Part shown: in pieces, positions 46,939 to 54,902 of the stretch | Layout of the letters: every line of letters begins with the position of its first letter | Numbering within the stretch: position 1 is the stretch's first letter | From: Anaeromyxobacter diazotrophicus | GTDB taxonomy: Bacteria; Myxococcota; Myxococcia; Myxococcales; Anaeromyxobacteraceae | NCBI RefSeq assembly: GCF_013340205.1 | Contig: NZ_BJTG01000004.1 | Coordinates: 248,001-312,000 of the forward strand | Reading direction: 5' to 3' | DNA: 64,000 nucleotides | Made by a program: the position numbers and the translations under genes | Notes under the pieces: generated by a model | The model's input: only the letters and a program-made list of their open reading frames with translations | Database searches by the model: none | Told to the model about the DNA's origin: nothing

Positions 46939-48261
46939 TCAGCGCGCGGGGGGCTTCCGCGGCGCGGGCCGGCCGGGACGAGGCCCGCCGCGCCCGGGCC
47001 GCCCCGGAGACCGGGCGCCCGAAGCGCGAGCCCCGACGCGGCCGGGCCGCCCGCCGCCGGCGGAGGGCCGGGCCGCCGGCGACCGCGAGCCGGACGGGCG
47101 CGGAGCGGCGGCCGAGCGCGGAGTCGCGCTCCAGGATCGCGGACTCCCGCCCCCGGAGCGCGAGGCGCCGGTGCCGGACCGTACGCCGGCGCGCCCCGGC
47201 CGCCCGGAGCCCGGACGCGGCGGCGGCGCGGGCCGGGCGCTCGCCGGACCCGAGCCGGCCAGGGTCTCCAGCGCCAGGCCGAGCCGAGCGGCGAGGCGCT
47301 CCGGATCGCTGGGCCCGAGGCCGAGGCTCTCCGCCAGCGCCGCCGCCAGCGGGCCGGCGCGCGAGGCGCGCAGCGCGCGGGCGTGCTCCGGCAGGCGCGC
47401 GCGCAGGTCCGCCTCGAACTCGGCCAGCAGGCCCAGGTCGACGAGGCGCACCTCCTCCGTCAACAGGAGGTGCGCGCGATCGGAGAGCAGCTCGCGCCGG
47501 CGCAGCTCCTCGCGGTGCGAGGCGCGGATCGACTCGGCGGCGGCGGCGGCGCCCAGGCGCTGCAGCGCCGCCTCGAGCTCCTCGGCGGTCAGGCCGACCG
47601 CGGCCGCGGCGGCGCGGCGCACGCCCCCGGCGGCGCGCAGCGCGTGCAGCAGCTCGTCGCGCTCCCGCCGCTCGAACCCGCGGGTGAGGCCGTGGACGTC
47701 GAGCAGCCGCGCCAGGTCTTCCGCGTCGGGCGGGGTGCCGTCGCCGCGCCGCCAGGCCGCGGCCAGCGCCGCGACCAGGGGGGCCCGCCGGGCGCCGTGC
47801 TCGCGCACCAGCCGCTCCAGCACGGCGCGGCCCTCGCTCGCGTGGAGGTCGTCGAGGCGCGGCCAGACCGGCGCCGCGGGCGCCGCCGGCGCGGCGCGGT
47901 CGCGCGCGCGGTGCACCACCGGGCCGGCGGCCTTGCGACCACGCCGGGTGCCGCCGGACGCGCGGCGCGGCGCGGCCTCGGCCTCGGGCGCGGGCCGCGG
48001 GACGCCGCCCTCGCCGAAGTCGCCGGCCTGCTCGCGAGCGGCCGCCTCGGCGGGGGAGGCGCCTCGCGCCAGCTCCGACAGCGCCCGGGGACCGAGCGGG
48101 CGGGCGGGGGGCGGATCGGCGAGCAGCGCGCGCGCCGCCAGCAGCTCGTCCCAGGAGAGCGGCGCCAGGGCGTCGCGGACGGCCTGGGGCGAGGAGGGGC
48201 GGCCGGCGTCGGCGCACCAGCGGAGCGCGCGCGCGATGAGCTCCTCGTCGATCTCCGGCAT
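46939..48261 (-). CDS. Hypothetical protein with Fis-like helix-turn-helix
   Basis: 440 residues. The best recognisable piece is RAAGGVRRAAAAAVGLTAEELEAALQRLG near residues 210-240, which reads as a Fis-type helix-turn-helix (GGN-hydrophobic helix, turn, recognition helix). Before it is a helical region (DLARLLDVHGLTRGFERRER); after it a long charged helical part up to about 340. The last 90 residues are Gly/Pro/Arg/Ser-rich. It may be a DNA-binding regulator. Its stop is 4 bases past the convergent gene at 46569. Confidence 0.6.
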   Translation of the reverse strand: MPEIDEELIARALRWCADAGRPSSPQAVRDALAPLSWDELLAARALLADPPPARPLGPRALSELARGASPAEAAAREQAGDFGEGGVPRPAPEAEAAPRRASGGTRRGRKAAGPVVHRARDRAAPAAPAAPVWPRLDDLHASEGRAVLERLVREHGARRAPLVAALAAAWRRGDGTPPDAEDLARLLDVHGLTRGFERRERDELLHALRAAGGVRRAAAAAVGLTAEELEAALQRLGAAAAAESIRASHREELRRRELLSDRAHLLLTEEVRLVDLGLLAEFEADLRARLPEHARALRASRAGPLAAALAESLGLGPSDPERLAARLGLALETLAGSGPASARPAPPPRPGSGRPGRAGVRSGTGASRSGGGSPRSWSATPRSAAAPRPSGSRSPAARPSAGGGRPGRVGARASGARSPGRPGRGGPRPGRPAPRKPPAR

Positions 48262-48345
48262 GGGGGCGCAACCTGAAGGACCGACGACCCCAAGTCAAGC
48301 GTCGCCACAGTGGCGGGGGCCCGCCGGGCGTGCTTTAAGGAGCGC

Positions 48346-48963
48346 ATGGCCGTGTCGCCGACCGAGGGGTGGGCTGCCGCGCCCCGGCTGCTGCGCAAGG
48401 CGCGCCTCGCCCTGTACGTGCTCCTGCTGGCCGCCGCGGCGGTGACGCTCTTCGGCGCGCCGGCGCTGGAGCAGGCGGTGCGCGAGGGCCGGGCGCCCCG
48501 CGCCGCGCTCATCCTGGCCCCGGCGCTGCTGGCCGCCTTCATCGCCCTGTTCGCCGCCTACCGCTTCACGCTGGTGCGCGCCGGCCGCTACCTGGCGGGC
48601 AAGGCCTTCGTCCAGGTGGGGCTGATGGTGCTGGTGCTCACGCTGGCGCTGCCCGGGTCGCTCGAGCGCTGGCGCTCGGCCGGCACGGTGCGCGAGGTGG
48701 ACCTCTCGCGCCACCTGCGCGCGCCCGACGCCGAGGCGCGCGCGCTCGCCGCGGAGCTGGCGCGGCACCGGGATCCCCCGGACGCGCTCCGCTATGTGCC
48801 GCGGCTCATCGAGCTGCTCGAGGACGGCTCGCCCGAGGTGCGGCGGCAGGCGCGCGCCTCGCTGGTGGCGCTGGCCGGCCAGGACGCGGGCGGGGAGGGC
48901 GCCGAGGCGGTGCCGAAGTGGCGCGCCTTCTGGCGGGCGCACGGGGTCTCCGAGCTCCGCTGA
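48346..48963 (+). CDS. Membrane protein with HEAT-like C-terminus
   Basis: 205 residues. Three membrane segments (ALYVLLLAAAAVTLFGAPAL, LILAPALLAAFIALFAAYRF, GLMVLVLTLALPGSLE) are followed by a soluble region with a HEAT-repeat-like helix pair (LRYVPRLIELLEDGSPEVRR and QARASLVALAG). Such layouts often scaffold envelope complexes, but no family is recognised. AAGGAGCG precedes ATG 48346. It is upstream of the fur operon by 119 bases and not obviously related. Confidence 0.7.
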   Translation: MAVSPTEGWAAAPRLLRKARLALYVLLLAAAAVTLFGAPALEQAVREGRAPRAALILAPALLAAFIALFAAYRFTLVRAGRYLAGKAFVQVGLMVLVLTLALPGSLERWRSAGTVREVDLSRHLRAPDAEARALAAELARHRDPPDALRYVPRLIELLEDGSPEVRRQARASLVALAGQDAGGEGAEAVPKWRAFWRAHGVSELR

Positions 48964-49082
48964 CGCCGGACCCCGCCGGGTGCGCAGCGGTTGCGCGCGC
49001 CCGCCCCGCGCGCGCTCGCCGGCGCAGGCCCTGCGCCCCGCGAGCGCGGCCGCTTTCACGCTTGCCGCGCCGCTCCGATTCT

Positions 49083-49101
49083 GATACTGATAATCGTTAT
49101 C
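49083..49101. promoter_or_regulatory. Fur box
   Basis: GATACTGATAATCGTTATC matches the 19-bp Fur consensus GATAATGATAATCATTATC at 17 of 19 positions. It is an AT-rich island in GC-rich DNA and ends three bases before ATG 49105 of fur, so bound Fur would block both the -10 region and translation start. It should repress the fur-feoB operon when iron is plentiful. Confidence 0.88.
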
Positions 49102-49104
49102 AAG

Positions 49105-49614
49105 ATGAGAGCCGCCCCCGAGACCTCCGCGCTGCCGCGCCGCCCCGACGAGCGGCCCCGCCGCGATCCGCTCGCGGCGCTCGGCGCGTTCCTGCAGCAG
49201 AAGGGCCTCAAGCACTCGCGCCAGCGCCAGGCCATCGCGCAGATCTTCTTCGACATGGGCGGCCACGTGCCGGTCGACGCGCTGGTGGCGCGCGTGCGCG
49301 AGCAGGATCCGCGGGTGTCGGTCGCCACCGTGTACCGCACCATGAAGCTGCTCGCCGAGTGCGGGCTGGCGGTGCCGCGGCGCTTCGGGGAGGGGCAGAC
49401 CCGCTACGAGCCCGCCGACCACCACCACGGCGACGCCCACGACCACCTCATCTGCACCGCCTGCGGCGCCATCGTCGAGTTCGAGAGCGAGCGCATCACC
49501 GCGCTGCAGCGGCGCCTGGCGCGCCGCCACGGCTTCGAGGTGGAGCGGCGGCGCGTCGAGCTGTACGGGCGCTGCGCCGGCTGCCGCGGCGCGGCCGCCA
49601 AGGAGCCTGCGTGA
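49105..49614 (+). CDS. fur: Ferric uptake regulator Fur
   Basis: Iron-dependent repressor. 169 residues: N-terminal winged helix with KHSRQRQAIAQIFF and VATVYRTMKLLAECGLA, the metal-binding histidine cluster HHHGDAHDH, zinc cysteines CTAC in HLICTACGAIVEFES and CAGC near the end. Longer at both ends than E. coli Fur. ATG 49105 is 3 bases past the Fur box, with no Shine-Dalgarno, suggesting a very short leader. The stop overlaps feoB (GTGA). A PerR or Zur paralogue is less likely because of the feoB linkage. Confidence 0.9.
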   Translation: MRAAPETSALPRRPDERPRRDPLAALGAFLQQKGLKHSRQRQAIAQIFFDMGGHVPVDALVARVREQDPRVSVATVYRTMKLLAECGLAVPRRFGEGQTRYEPADHHHGDAHDHLICTACGAIVEFESERITALQRRLARRHGFEVERRRVELYGRCAGCRGAAAKEPA

Positions 49615-51677
49615 CCCCCCCGTCTTCCGCCCCCGCCCGCAGCACGCCGTTCGACCGCAAGGAGGTCGCGGCCGCGCCCCGGTCGGTGATCCTGGTCGGC
49701 AACCCGAACGTCGGCAAGAGCGTCCTCTTCGGCGCGCTCACCGGCAAGTACGTCACGGTCTCGAACTACCCCGGCACCACCGTCGAGGTGACGCGCGGCT
49801 CGGCGGTGCTCGACGGCCAGCCCTGGCACGTGATGGACACGCCGGGGACGAACAACCTCACCCCCATGTCGGAGGACGAGCAGGTCACGCGCGACATCCT
49901 GATGAAGGAGCGCGACTACGCCTGCCTGCAGGTCTGCGACGCGAAGAACCTGCGCCGCGGCCTGCTCCTCACCGCCCAGCTGGCGGAGGCCGGCGTCCCC
50001 TTCGTGCTCGCCCTCAACATGGCGGACGAGGCGAAGAGCCGCGGCTTCCACGTCGACGCCGCGCCGCTGGCCGAGGCGCTGGGGGTGGACGTGGTGCCGA
50101 CCGTGGCGGTCGAGCGCAAGGGGCTGCCGCAGCTGGTGACGGCCCTCGGCCGCGCCCGGCGCTCGCGCTTCGCCCCGCGCTACGACGAGGCGATCGAGGC
50201 GGCCCTGGCCGAGCTGGAGCCGCTCATGCCGTCGCGGGGCGGGCTTTCGCGGCGGGCGCTGGCGGTGATGGCGCTCGCCGGCGACGCCTCGCTCGGCGAG
50301 CACCTCGCGGCGGAGCTGCCCGAGGCCGACCTGCAGCGGCTGGAGGAGATCCGCCGCCGGCTGGCGGCCCGCTACCCGGAGTCGCTGCGGTTCGTCGTCT
50401 CGCGCCAGCGGCTGGCGGCGGTGGACCGGCTGCATGACGCGGTGGTGACGCGCGGCGCGCGCACGGTCGGGAGCAGCTTCTCCCGGCGGCTCGGCGGCTG
50501 GTCCACGCACCCGCTGCTCGGGCTGCCCATCCTGCTCGGCGTCCTGTTCGCCTGCTACGAGTTCGTGGGCGTGTTCGGCGCCAAGACCGCGGTCGACTTC
50601 CTCGAGAACACCGTCTTCTACGAGCACCTCGTGCCGTGGATGGACCGGCTGGTGCGCTGGGCGGTCCCGGCGAAGGGCCTGCAGGAGTTCCTGGTCGGCC
50701 CGCCCGGCGTGCCGTTCCGCGATCACGGCGGCTTCCTGGTCGGGCGCTACGGCGTGTTCTCGATGGGCCTCAGCTACGGCATGGCCATCGTGCTGCCCAT
50801 CGTCACCACCTTCTTCATCGCCTTCAGCGTGCTGGAGGACTCGGGGTACCTGCCGCGCCTGGCGGTGATGGTGAACAAGGTCTTCAAGCGGATGGGCCTC
50901 AACGGCAAGGCCGTCCTGCCCATGGTGCTCGGGCTCGGCTGCGACACCATGGCCACCATGACCGCCCGGATCATGGAGACGCGCAAGGAGCGCGTCATCG
51001 TCACGCTCCTGCTGGCGCTCGGGGTCCCCTGCAGCGCGCAGCTCGCCGTCATCTTCGCCATGCTGGCCGGGGTGGGGCCGGTCGCGGCGGCCTGGTTCGC
51101 CGGCGCGGTGCTGGCGGTGCTGTTCCTCGTCGGCTGGCTCGCCGCCAAGGTCATCCCGGGCCGCGGCTCGGACTTCATCCTCGAGCTGCCGCCGCTGCGG
51201 GTGCCGCAGGCGGGCAACATCGCGGTGAAGACGCTCGCCCGGATCGAGTGGTACCTGCGCGAGGCGCTGCCGCTCTTCGTCCTCGGCACGCTCATCCTGT
51301 GGGGCCTCGACCGCGTGCACGGGCTCCAGGTGCTGGAGCGCGCCGCCGCCCCGGTGGTGGTGGGCGTGCTGCAGCTGCCCAAGGAGGCCGCCAGCGCCTT
51401 CATCCTCGGCTTCCTCCGCCGCGACTACGCCGCGGCCGGGCTCTTCATGCACTACGAGCCGTTCATGAAGGCCGGCACCATGACCCGGGCGATGGAGGTC
51501 GAGGTGGTGACCGCGCTCGTCACCATCACGCTCTTCATCCCCTGCATCGCCAACTTCTTCATGATCCTGAAGGAGCGGGGCTGGAAGACCGGCGTCGCCA
51601 TCGCCGGCTTCATCCTGCCCTTCTCGGTGGGCGTGGGCGCGCTGCTCAACGTGCTCATGCGCCGCTTCTACCTGTGA
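49611..51677 (+). CDS. feoB: Ferrous iron transporter FeoB
   Basis: Inner-membrane Fe(II) importer with a cytosolic G domain. 688 residues: G1 LVGNPNVGKSVLFG, G2 NYPGTTVEV, G3 MDTPGTNNL, G4 LALNMADEA; a helical spacer; then a membrane core with LGLGCDTMATMTAR and GVPCSAQL, the two gate motifs with the pore cysteines. The C-terminus ends FSVGVGALLNVLMRRFYL. There is no separate feoA; a FeoA-like domain is fused to the regulator two genes downstream. Start GTG 49611 overlaps fur. Controlled by the Fur box at 49083. Confidence 0.95.
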   Translation: MTPPSSAPARSTPFDRKEVAAAPRSVILVGNPNVGKSVLFGALTGKYVTVSNYPGTTVEVTRGSAVLDGQPWHVMDTPGTNNLTPMSEDEQVTRDILMKERDYACLQVCDAKNLRRGLLLTAQLAEAGVPFVLALNMADEAKSRGFHVDAAPLAEALGVDVVPTVAVERKGLPQLVTALGRARRSRFAPRYDEAIEAALAELEPLMPSRGGLSRRALAVMALAGDASLGEHLAAELPEADLQRLEEIRRRLAARYPESLRFVVSRQRLAAVDRLHDAVVTRGARTVGSSFSRRLGGWSTHPLLGLPILLGVLFACYEFVGVFGAKTAVDFLENTVFYEHLVPWMDRLVRWAVPAKGLQEFLVGPPGVPFRDHGGFLVGRYGVFSMGLSYGMAIVLPIVTTFFIAFSVLEDSGYLPRLAVMVNKVFKRMGLNGKAVLPMVLGLGCDTMATMTARIMETRKERVIVTLLLALGVPCSAQLAVIFAMLAGVGPVAAAWFAGAVLAVLFLVGWLAAKVIPGRGSDFILELPPLRVPQAGNIAVKTLARIEWYLREALPLFVLGTLILWGLDRVHGLQVLERAAAPVVVGVLQLPKEAASAFILGFLRRDYAAAGLFMHYEPFMKAGTMTRAMEVEVVTALVTITLFIPCIANFFMILKERGWKTGVAIAGFILPFSVGVGALLNVLMRRFYL

Positions 51678-51684
51678 GGACGCC

Positions 51685-51891
51685 GTGCCTGCCCTGGTGA
51701 AGAGGAGCGAGACCTGCCCGCTGTGCGGGACCACCTTCGACGCCCAGGGCCAGGGCTGCCGCCCGAGCTGCCCGCTGGCGGCGGGGTGCAAGGTCATGTG
51801 CTGCCCGTCCTGCGGCTACAGCTTCCCCCAGGAGACCGGACTGGCCGGCCGCCTGAAGGCCCTCCTCGATCGCCGTCGCGCCCACCCTTGA
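51685..51891 (+). CDS. Small Cys-rich protein in feo operon
   Basis: 68 residues with about nine cysteines: CPLC, CRPSC, CKVMCCPSC. The pairs form one or two zinc-ribbon-like knuckles; an iron-sulfur cluster is also possible. The C-terminus is a short helix (LAGRLKALLDRRR). Its place 7 bases after feoB resembles the small FeoC or FeoB-associated Cys-rich proteins of other operons, but sequence similarity to either is not clear. Start GTG 51685. Confidence 0.72.
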   Translation: MPALVKRSETCPLCGTTFDAQGQGCRPSCPLAAGCKVMCCPSCGYSFPQETGLAGRLKALLDRRRAHP

Positions 51892-51899
51892 ACCCCACC

Positions 51900-52580
51900 A
51901 TGAACGACACCGCCCTGCACGCCCACCACGTCGAGGAGCTCCTGGAGACCGTCTTCACCGAGCGCGAGCAGGGGCGCGACGCCCTCGACGGCGTCCTCGC
52001 CCACGCGGCCGCCTCGCACGCCGGCGCGCTCGATCGCGGCGCGCTGGCGGGCCTGGAGGCGGCCGGGCTCCTCCGCCTGGACGGCGAGCGCGTCGCGCTC
52101 ACCGAGGCGGGCGAGCAGCGGGCGCGGGCGGTCGTCCGGCGCCACCGCCTCACCGAGCGGCTCTTCCGCGATCTGCTCCAGCTCTCGGAGGACGCCACCG
52201 AGAGCCAGGCGTGCGAGCTCGAGCACATCCTCTCGCCCGAGGCGACCGACTCGGTCTGCACGCTGCTCGGCCACCCGCCCACCTGCCCGCACGGGAAGGC
52301 CATCCCGCCGGGCCGCTGCTGCGGCGCCGCGCAGAAGACGGTCCGCTCTCTGGTGACGGGGCTGCCCTCGTTCGAGCTCGGCACCCCGGCGCGGATCGTG
52401 TTCATCGCCCCGCGCTTCCACGACCGGATGGACCGGCTCGCCTCGCTCGGGGTCATCCCGGGCAGCGAGATCCGGCTCCACCAGCGCTCGCCCTCGTACG
52501 TGATCGAGGTGGGCGAGACCACGCTCGCGCTCGACCCCGAGATCGCGCAGGAGATCTACGTGAAGCGGGTCGAGGCCTGA
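51900..52580 (+). CDS. DtxR-family metalloregulator with FeoA-like C-terminal domain
   Basis: 226 residues. N-terminal winged helix (GALDRGALAGLEAAGLLRLD and TEAGEQRARAVVRRHRLTER), dimer/metal region with SQACELEHILSPEATDSVC and GHPPTCPHGKAIPPG as in DtxR/MntR, then an SH3-like FeoA domain (FIAPRFHDRMDRLASLGVIP and SYVIEVGETTLALDPEIA). The Cys of ACELEH is a metal ligand in DtxR. It lies 8 bases after the Cys-rich gene, so the operon has two iron regulators; its own targets are not visible here. ATG 51900. Confidence 0.88.
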   Translation: MNDTALHAHHVEELLETVFTEREQGRDALDGVLAHAAASHAGALDRGALAGLEAAGLLRLDGERVALTEAGEQRARAVVRRHRLTERLFRDLLQLSEDATESQACELEHILSPEATDSVCTLLGHPPTCPHGKAIPPGRCCGAAQKTVRSLVTGLPSFELGTPARIVFIAPRFHDRMDRLASLGVIPGSEIRLHQRSPSYVIEVGETTLALDPEIAQEIYVKRVEA

Positions 52581-52644
52581 TCTTTTCCCCCGCGGCCCTC
52601 GAGGCCGCTCCTTCCGAGAGAGGCCTCGCGCCCACCGCCGTGCC

Positions 52645-53391
52645 GTGAACGAGAAGCTCACCGTCGCCGCCGTCCTCGCAGCCGCAGCCGTCCTGCTCGC
52701 CCCCGCCGCCGCCCGCGCCGATCGGCGCTACTACGGCGAGACCTACAACGCCGTGACCGCCCCGCCGGGCGGGCTCGACGTCGAGCTGTGGTCCACCCTG
52801 ACGCAGCCGAAGGCCGGCAGCGGCGACCGCCAGTTCTGGCGGCACCAGGTGGAGCTCGAGACCGGGATCACCCCGCGCTGGGACGTCGCGCTCTACAACG
52901 TCTTCGACCGCGTGCAGGGCGAGACGCTGCAGTACCAGGCCACCAAGATCGAGACGCGCTACCGGCTCTCCGACTACGGGGAGTGGTTCGTGGACCCGGT
53001 CCTGTACCTCGAGGTGAAGAAGGAGTGGACCGCCGACAAGCCGCTCGGCTTCGAGGGCAAGCTCATCCTGGGCAAGGACGTCGGTCCGCTCAACGTCTCG
53101 GTGAACGCGCTCTACGAGCTCGAGCTCATCCCGGGCGGCGGCCGCGAGCACGAGCTGGGCTACGCCACCGGCCTCTCCTACGAGCTCGCCCCCTGGGTGC
53201 GCGCGGGCGGTGAGGTCTTCGGCGCCTGGCACAAGGCGGACGACGCGGGCGACTGGGCGAGCGAGCACTACGCCGGCCCGGCCGTCTCCTTCGCCTGGGG
53301 CCGCACCTGGTTGGTGCTGGCGGGCGGCTTCGGGCTGACCGACACGAGCCAGAAGAACCAGCTCCGCGCCATCTTCGCGCTGCAGCTCTAG
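52645..53391 (+). CDS. Predicted outer-membrane beta-barrel protein
   Basis: 248 residues with a signal peptide (VAAVLAAAAVLLAPAAARAD). The rest alternates hydrophobic and polar residues in strands, such as LDVELWSTLTQPKAG, KIETRYRLSDYGEWFVD, LNVSVNALYELELIPG and TWLVLAGGFGLTD, ending in a phenylalanine/leucine-terminated strand (LRAIFALQL), as in small outer-membrane barrels. Substrate unknown; its place among iron genes suggests metal or siderophore passage, which is only inference. Start GTG 52645, 64 bases after the regulator. Confidence 0.65.
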   Translation: MNEKLTVAAVLAAAAVLLAPAAARADRRYYGETYNAVTAPPGGLDVELWSTLTQPKAGSGDRQFWRHQVELETGITPRWDVALYNVFDRVQGETLQYQATKIETRYRLSDYGEWFVDPVLYLEVKKEWTADKPLGFEGKLILGKDVGPLNVSVNALYELELIPGGGREHELGYATGLSYELAPWVRAGGEVFGAWHKADDAGDWASEHYAGPAVSFAWGRTWLVLAGGFGLTDTSQKNQLRAIFALQL

Positions 53392-53413
53392 CCGGAGCTC
53401 TGGAGGCCTCGCC

Positions 53414-53728
53414 ATGAAGAACGGGCTCCTCGCCGCCGCGTCCGCCACGCTCGCCCTGGCCGCCGTGCTCACCGCCTGCGCCAGCGGCCCCGCCCCACGC
53501 CCCGCCGTGGGCGCCGAGGACGCGGCCGGCGAGAAGCTCTACCGCGAGCACTGCGGCGCCTGCCACCGCCTGCGCAACCCCGCCGAGCAGACCCGGGCGC
53601 GCTGGGCCTGGGCCGTCGACCACTACGGCCCGCGGGCGCACCTCCGCGACGAGGACCGCCCGCTCGTCCTGCGCTACCTGCAGGCGAGGGCCAAGGACGC
53701 CGCCCCCGACGGCGCGGAGGCGCGGTGA
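53414..53728 (+). CDS. Monohaem c-type cytochrome lipoprotein
   Basis: 104 residues. Lipoprotein signal with lipobox VLTACAS, then a single haem-binding CGACH in EKLYREHCGACHRLRN. The axial methionine of classical class I cytochromes is not evident; a histidine (VDHYGPRAHL) could be the second ligand. It may pass electrons to bacterioferritin or ferric iron in the periplasm (inference). Its stop overlaps the GTG of bfd (GTGA), so it is translated with the iron-storage genes. Confidence 0.82.
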   Translation: MKNGLLAAASATLALAAVLTACASGPAPRPAVGAEDAAGEKLYREHCGACHRLRNPAEQTRARWAWAVDHYGPRAHLRDEDRPLVLRYLQARAKDAAPDGAEAR

Positions 53729-53937
53729 TCGTCTGCTCCTGCCGGGCCGTCTCCGAGCAGGCCCTGCGCGAGGCGGCGTGCGCGGGCCTCTCCCCCGCCG
53801 AGGTCGAGGCCCAGACGGGGGCGGGCGGCGATTGTGGCTGCTGCCGCGAGGAGGTCGCCTACATCCTCTCGCGGGCGGCGGGCCCGTGCCGCGCCGGCGG
53901 CGCGTGCCCGGGCTGCCCGCGCCGCCAGGCGGCGTGA
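53725..53937 (+). CDS. bfd: Bacterioferritin-associated ferredoxin
   Basis: 70 residues. [18 protein letters not shown] and [10 protein letters not shown] give the CxC...CxxC arrangement of the [2Fe-2S] site in Bfd, which reduces ferric iron in bacterioferritin to release it. The C-terminus has extra cysteines ([10 protein letters not shown]) that may hold a second metal. Adjacent to bfr, as in many bacteria. Start GTG 53725 overlaps the cytochrome stop. Confidence 0.88.
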   Translation: MIVCSCRAVSEQALREAACAGLSPAEVEAQTGAGGDCGCCREEVAYILSRAAGPCRAGGACPGCPRRQAA

Positions 53938-53959
53938 ACCCGAGCGCGAAGGAGCCTTC

Positions 53960-54439
53960 ATGAAGGTCAGCCAGAAGGTGATCGACCTCCTCAACGAGGT
54001 CCTCACGAACGAGCTCACCGCCATCAACCAGTACTTCCTCCACGCGCGCATGTGCCAGAACTGGGGGTACGAGCGGCTCTGGCACCGGGTCCGCGACGAG
54101 TCGATCGACGAGATGAAGCACGCCGACCGCGTCATCGCGCGCGTGCTCTACCTCGAGGGCTTCCCCAACGTGCAGCGGCTGGGGAAGGTGACCATCGGGC
54201 AGACGGTGGACGAGCAGCTCAAGCTCGACCGCGCGCTCGAGCAGCACGCCATCCCGGTGCTGAACCAGGGCATCGAGACCTGCCGCCAGGAGGGCGACAA
54301 CGGGACCGCCGACCTGCTGGAGGACATCCTGGAGGACGAGGAGGAGCACCTCGACTGGCTCGAGGCGCAGCTGACGCTGGTCGACCAGGTCGGGCTCCAG
54401 AACTACCTGGCGGAGCAGATCAAGCAAGAGGGGAAGTAG
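53960..54439 (+). CDS. bfr: Bacterioferritin
   Basis: Haem-containing ferritin that stores iron. 159 residues: [21 protein letters not shown] with ferroxidase glutamate, [14 protein letters not shown] with the haem-ligating methionine and ferroxidase His, and [15 protein letters not shown]. Its start [11 protein letters not shown] and its end [13 protein letters not shown] match E. coli Bfr closely. GGAG precedes ATG 53960. It follows bfd by 22 bases. Copy C of the palindromic repeat starts 117 bases after the stop. Confidence 0.96.
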   Translation: MKVSQKVIDLLNEVLTNELTAINQYFLHARMCQNWGYERLWHRVRDESIDEMKHADRVIARVLYLEGFPNVQRLGKVTIGQTVDEQLKLDRALEQHAIPVLNQGIETCRQEGDNGTADLLEDILEDEEEHLDWLEAQLTLVDQVGLQNYLAEQIKQEGK

Positions 54440-54555
54440 GCAGGATCCGCCCGTCTCGAGGTGTCGCATCTCCCTCGCCCCGCGAAGCGGGGAGAGGGGC
54501 CGCTCGAGCACGCTCGACTTCCCGGAGGCGTGTGGCAGCTGCCTCCGAGCGGGTG

Positions 54556-54773
54556 CGGCGGGGTAGCCCTCCGGCGGTGCTCGGCCAACGACCTGCCGGG
54601 CAAGATACGGCGGCCGGCTCAGAAACGCTCCGGGCCGAGCAACGCATCGTGCCACGCCGGCGAGGTGCGCGAGGTCCTCGCGTCGGCGTGGCACCGGCGT
54701 TGCTGGCGGCAGTGGGTCGATCGGCGGTCGCCCGCAGGTCGGCCTGCGCTCCGGCGGAGGGCCACCCCGCCGC
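54556..54773 (+). repeat. Large palindromic intergenic repeat, copy C
   Basis: 218 bases in the same orientation as copy B. Outer arms GCGGCGGGGTAGCCCTCCG and the complement of CGGAGGGCCACCCCGCCGC pair with one A-C mismatch. The inner stems read GCAACGC / GCGTTGC and GTGCCACGCCG / CGGCGTGGCAC: relative to copies A and B, one C-G pair became A-T in each of two stems, with both sides changed. A GCGAGG / CCTCGC stem caps the hairpin. The space from bfr to tetR (463 bases) holds no gene; this repeat and the tetR promoter are the only features. Confidence 0.87.
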
Positions 54774-54861
54774 CCCCTGGCGAGCGCCGCTGATCGGCGA
54801 ACGGTAGGGCCATCCGCGCTCCCCCCTGCGGCGGCAAGACCACGCCGCCCCCGCGCCCCGC

Positions 54862-54890
54862 TTGACGCCCGTATTCAGGCGTCTTATCCA
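54862..54890 (+). promoter_or_regulatory. Promoter with internal palindromic operator (tetR/efflux)
   Basis: TTGACG (54862-54867), 17 bases, TATCCA (54885-54890). The inverted repeat GACGCC-N8-GGCGTC (54864-54869 and 54878-54883) lies between and across the boxes, the usual place for a TetR-type operator. A second inverted repeat, TGAAT-N4-ATTCA (54904-54917), overlaps the tetR start codon. Confidence 0.7.
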
Positions 54891-54902
54891 TGTCTCCAGA
54901 AA

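Noticed and set aside
54440-54902. Insertion sequence remnant downstream of bfr
   Set aside because: The terminal inverted arms suggested an IS, but no transposase fragment or target duplication is present; the sequence is a copy of the palindromic repeat family.
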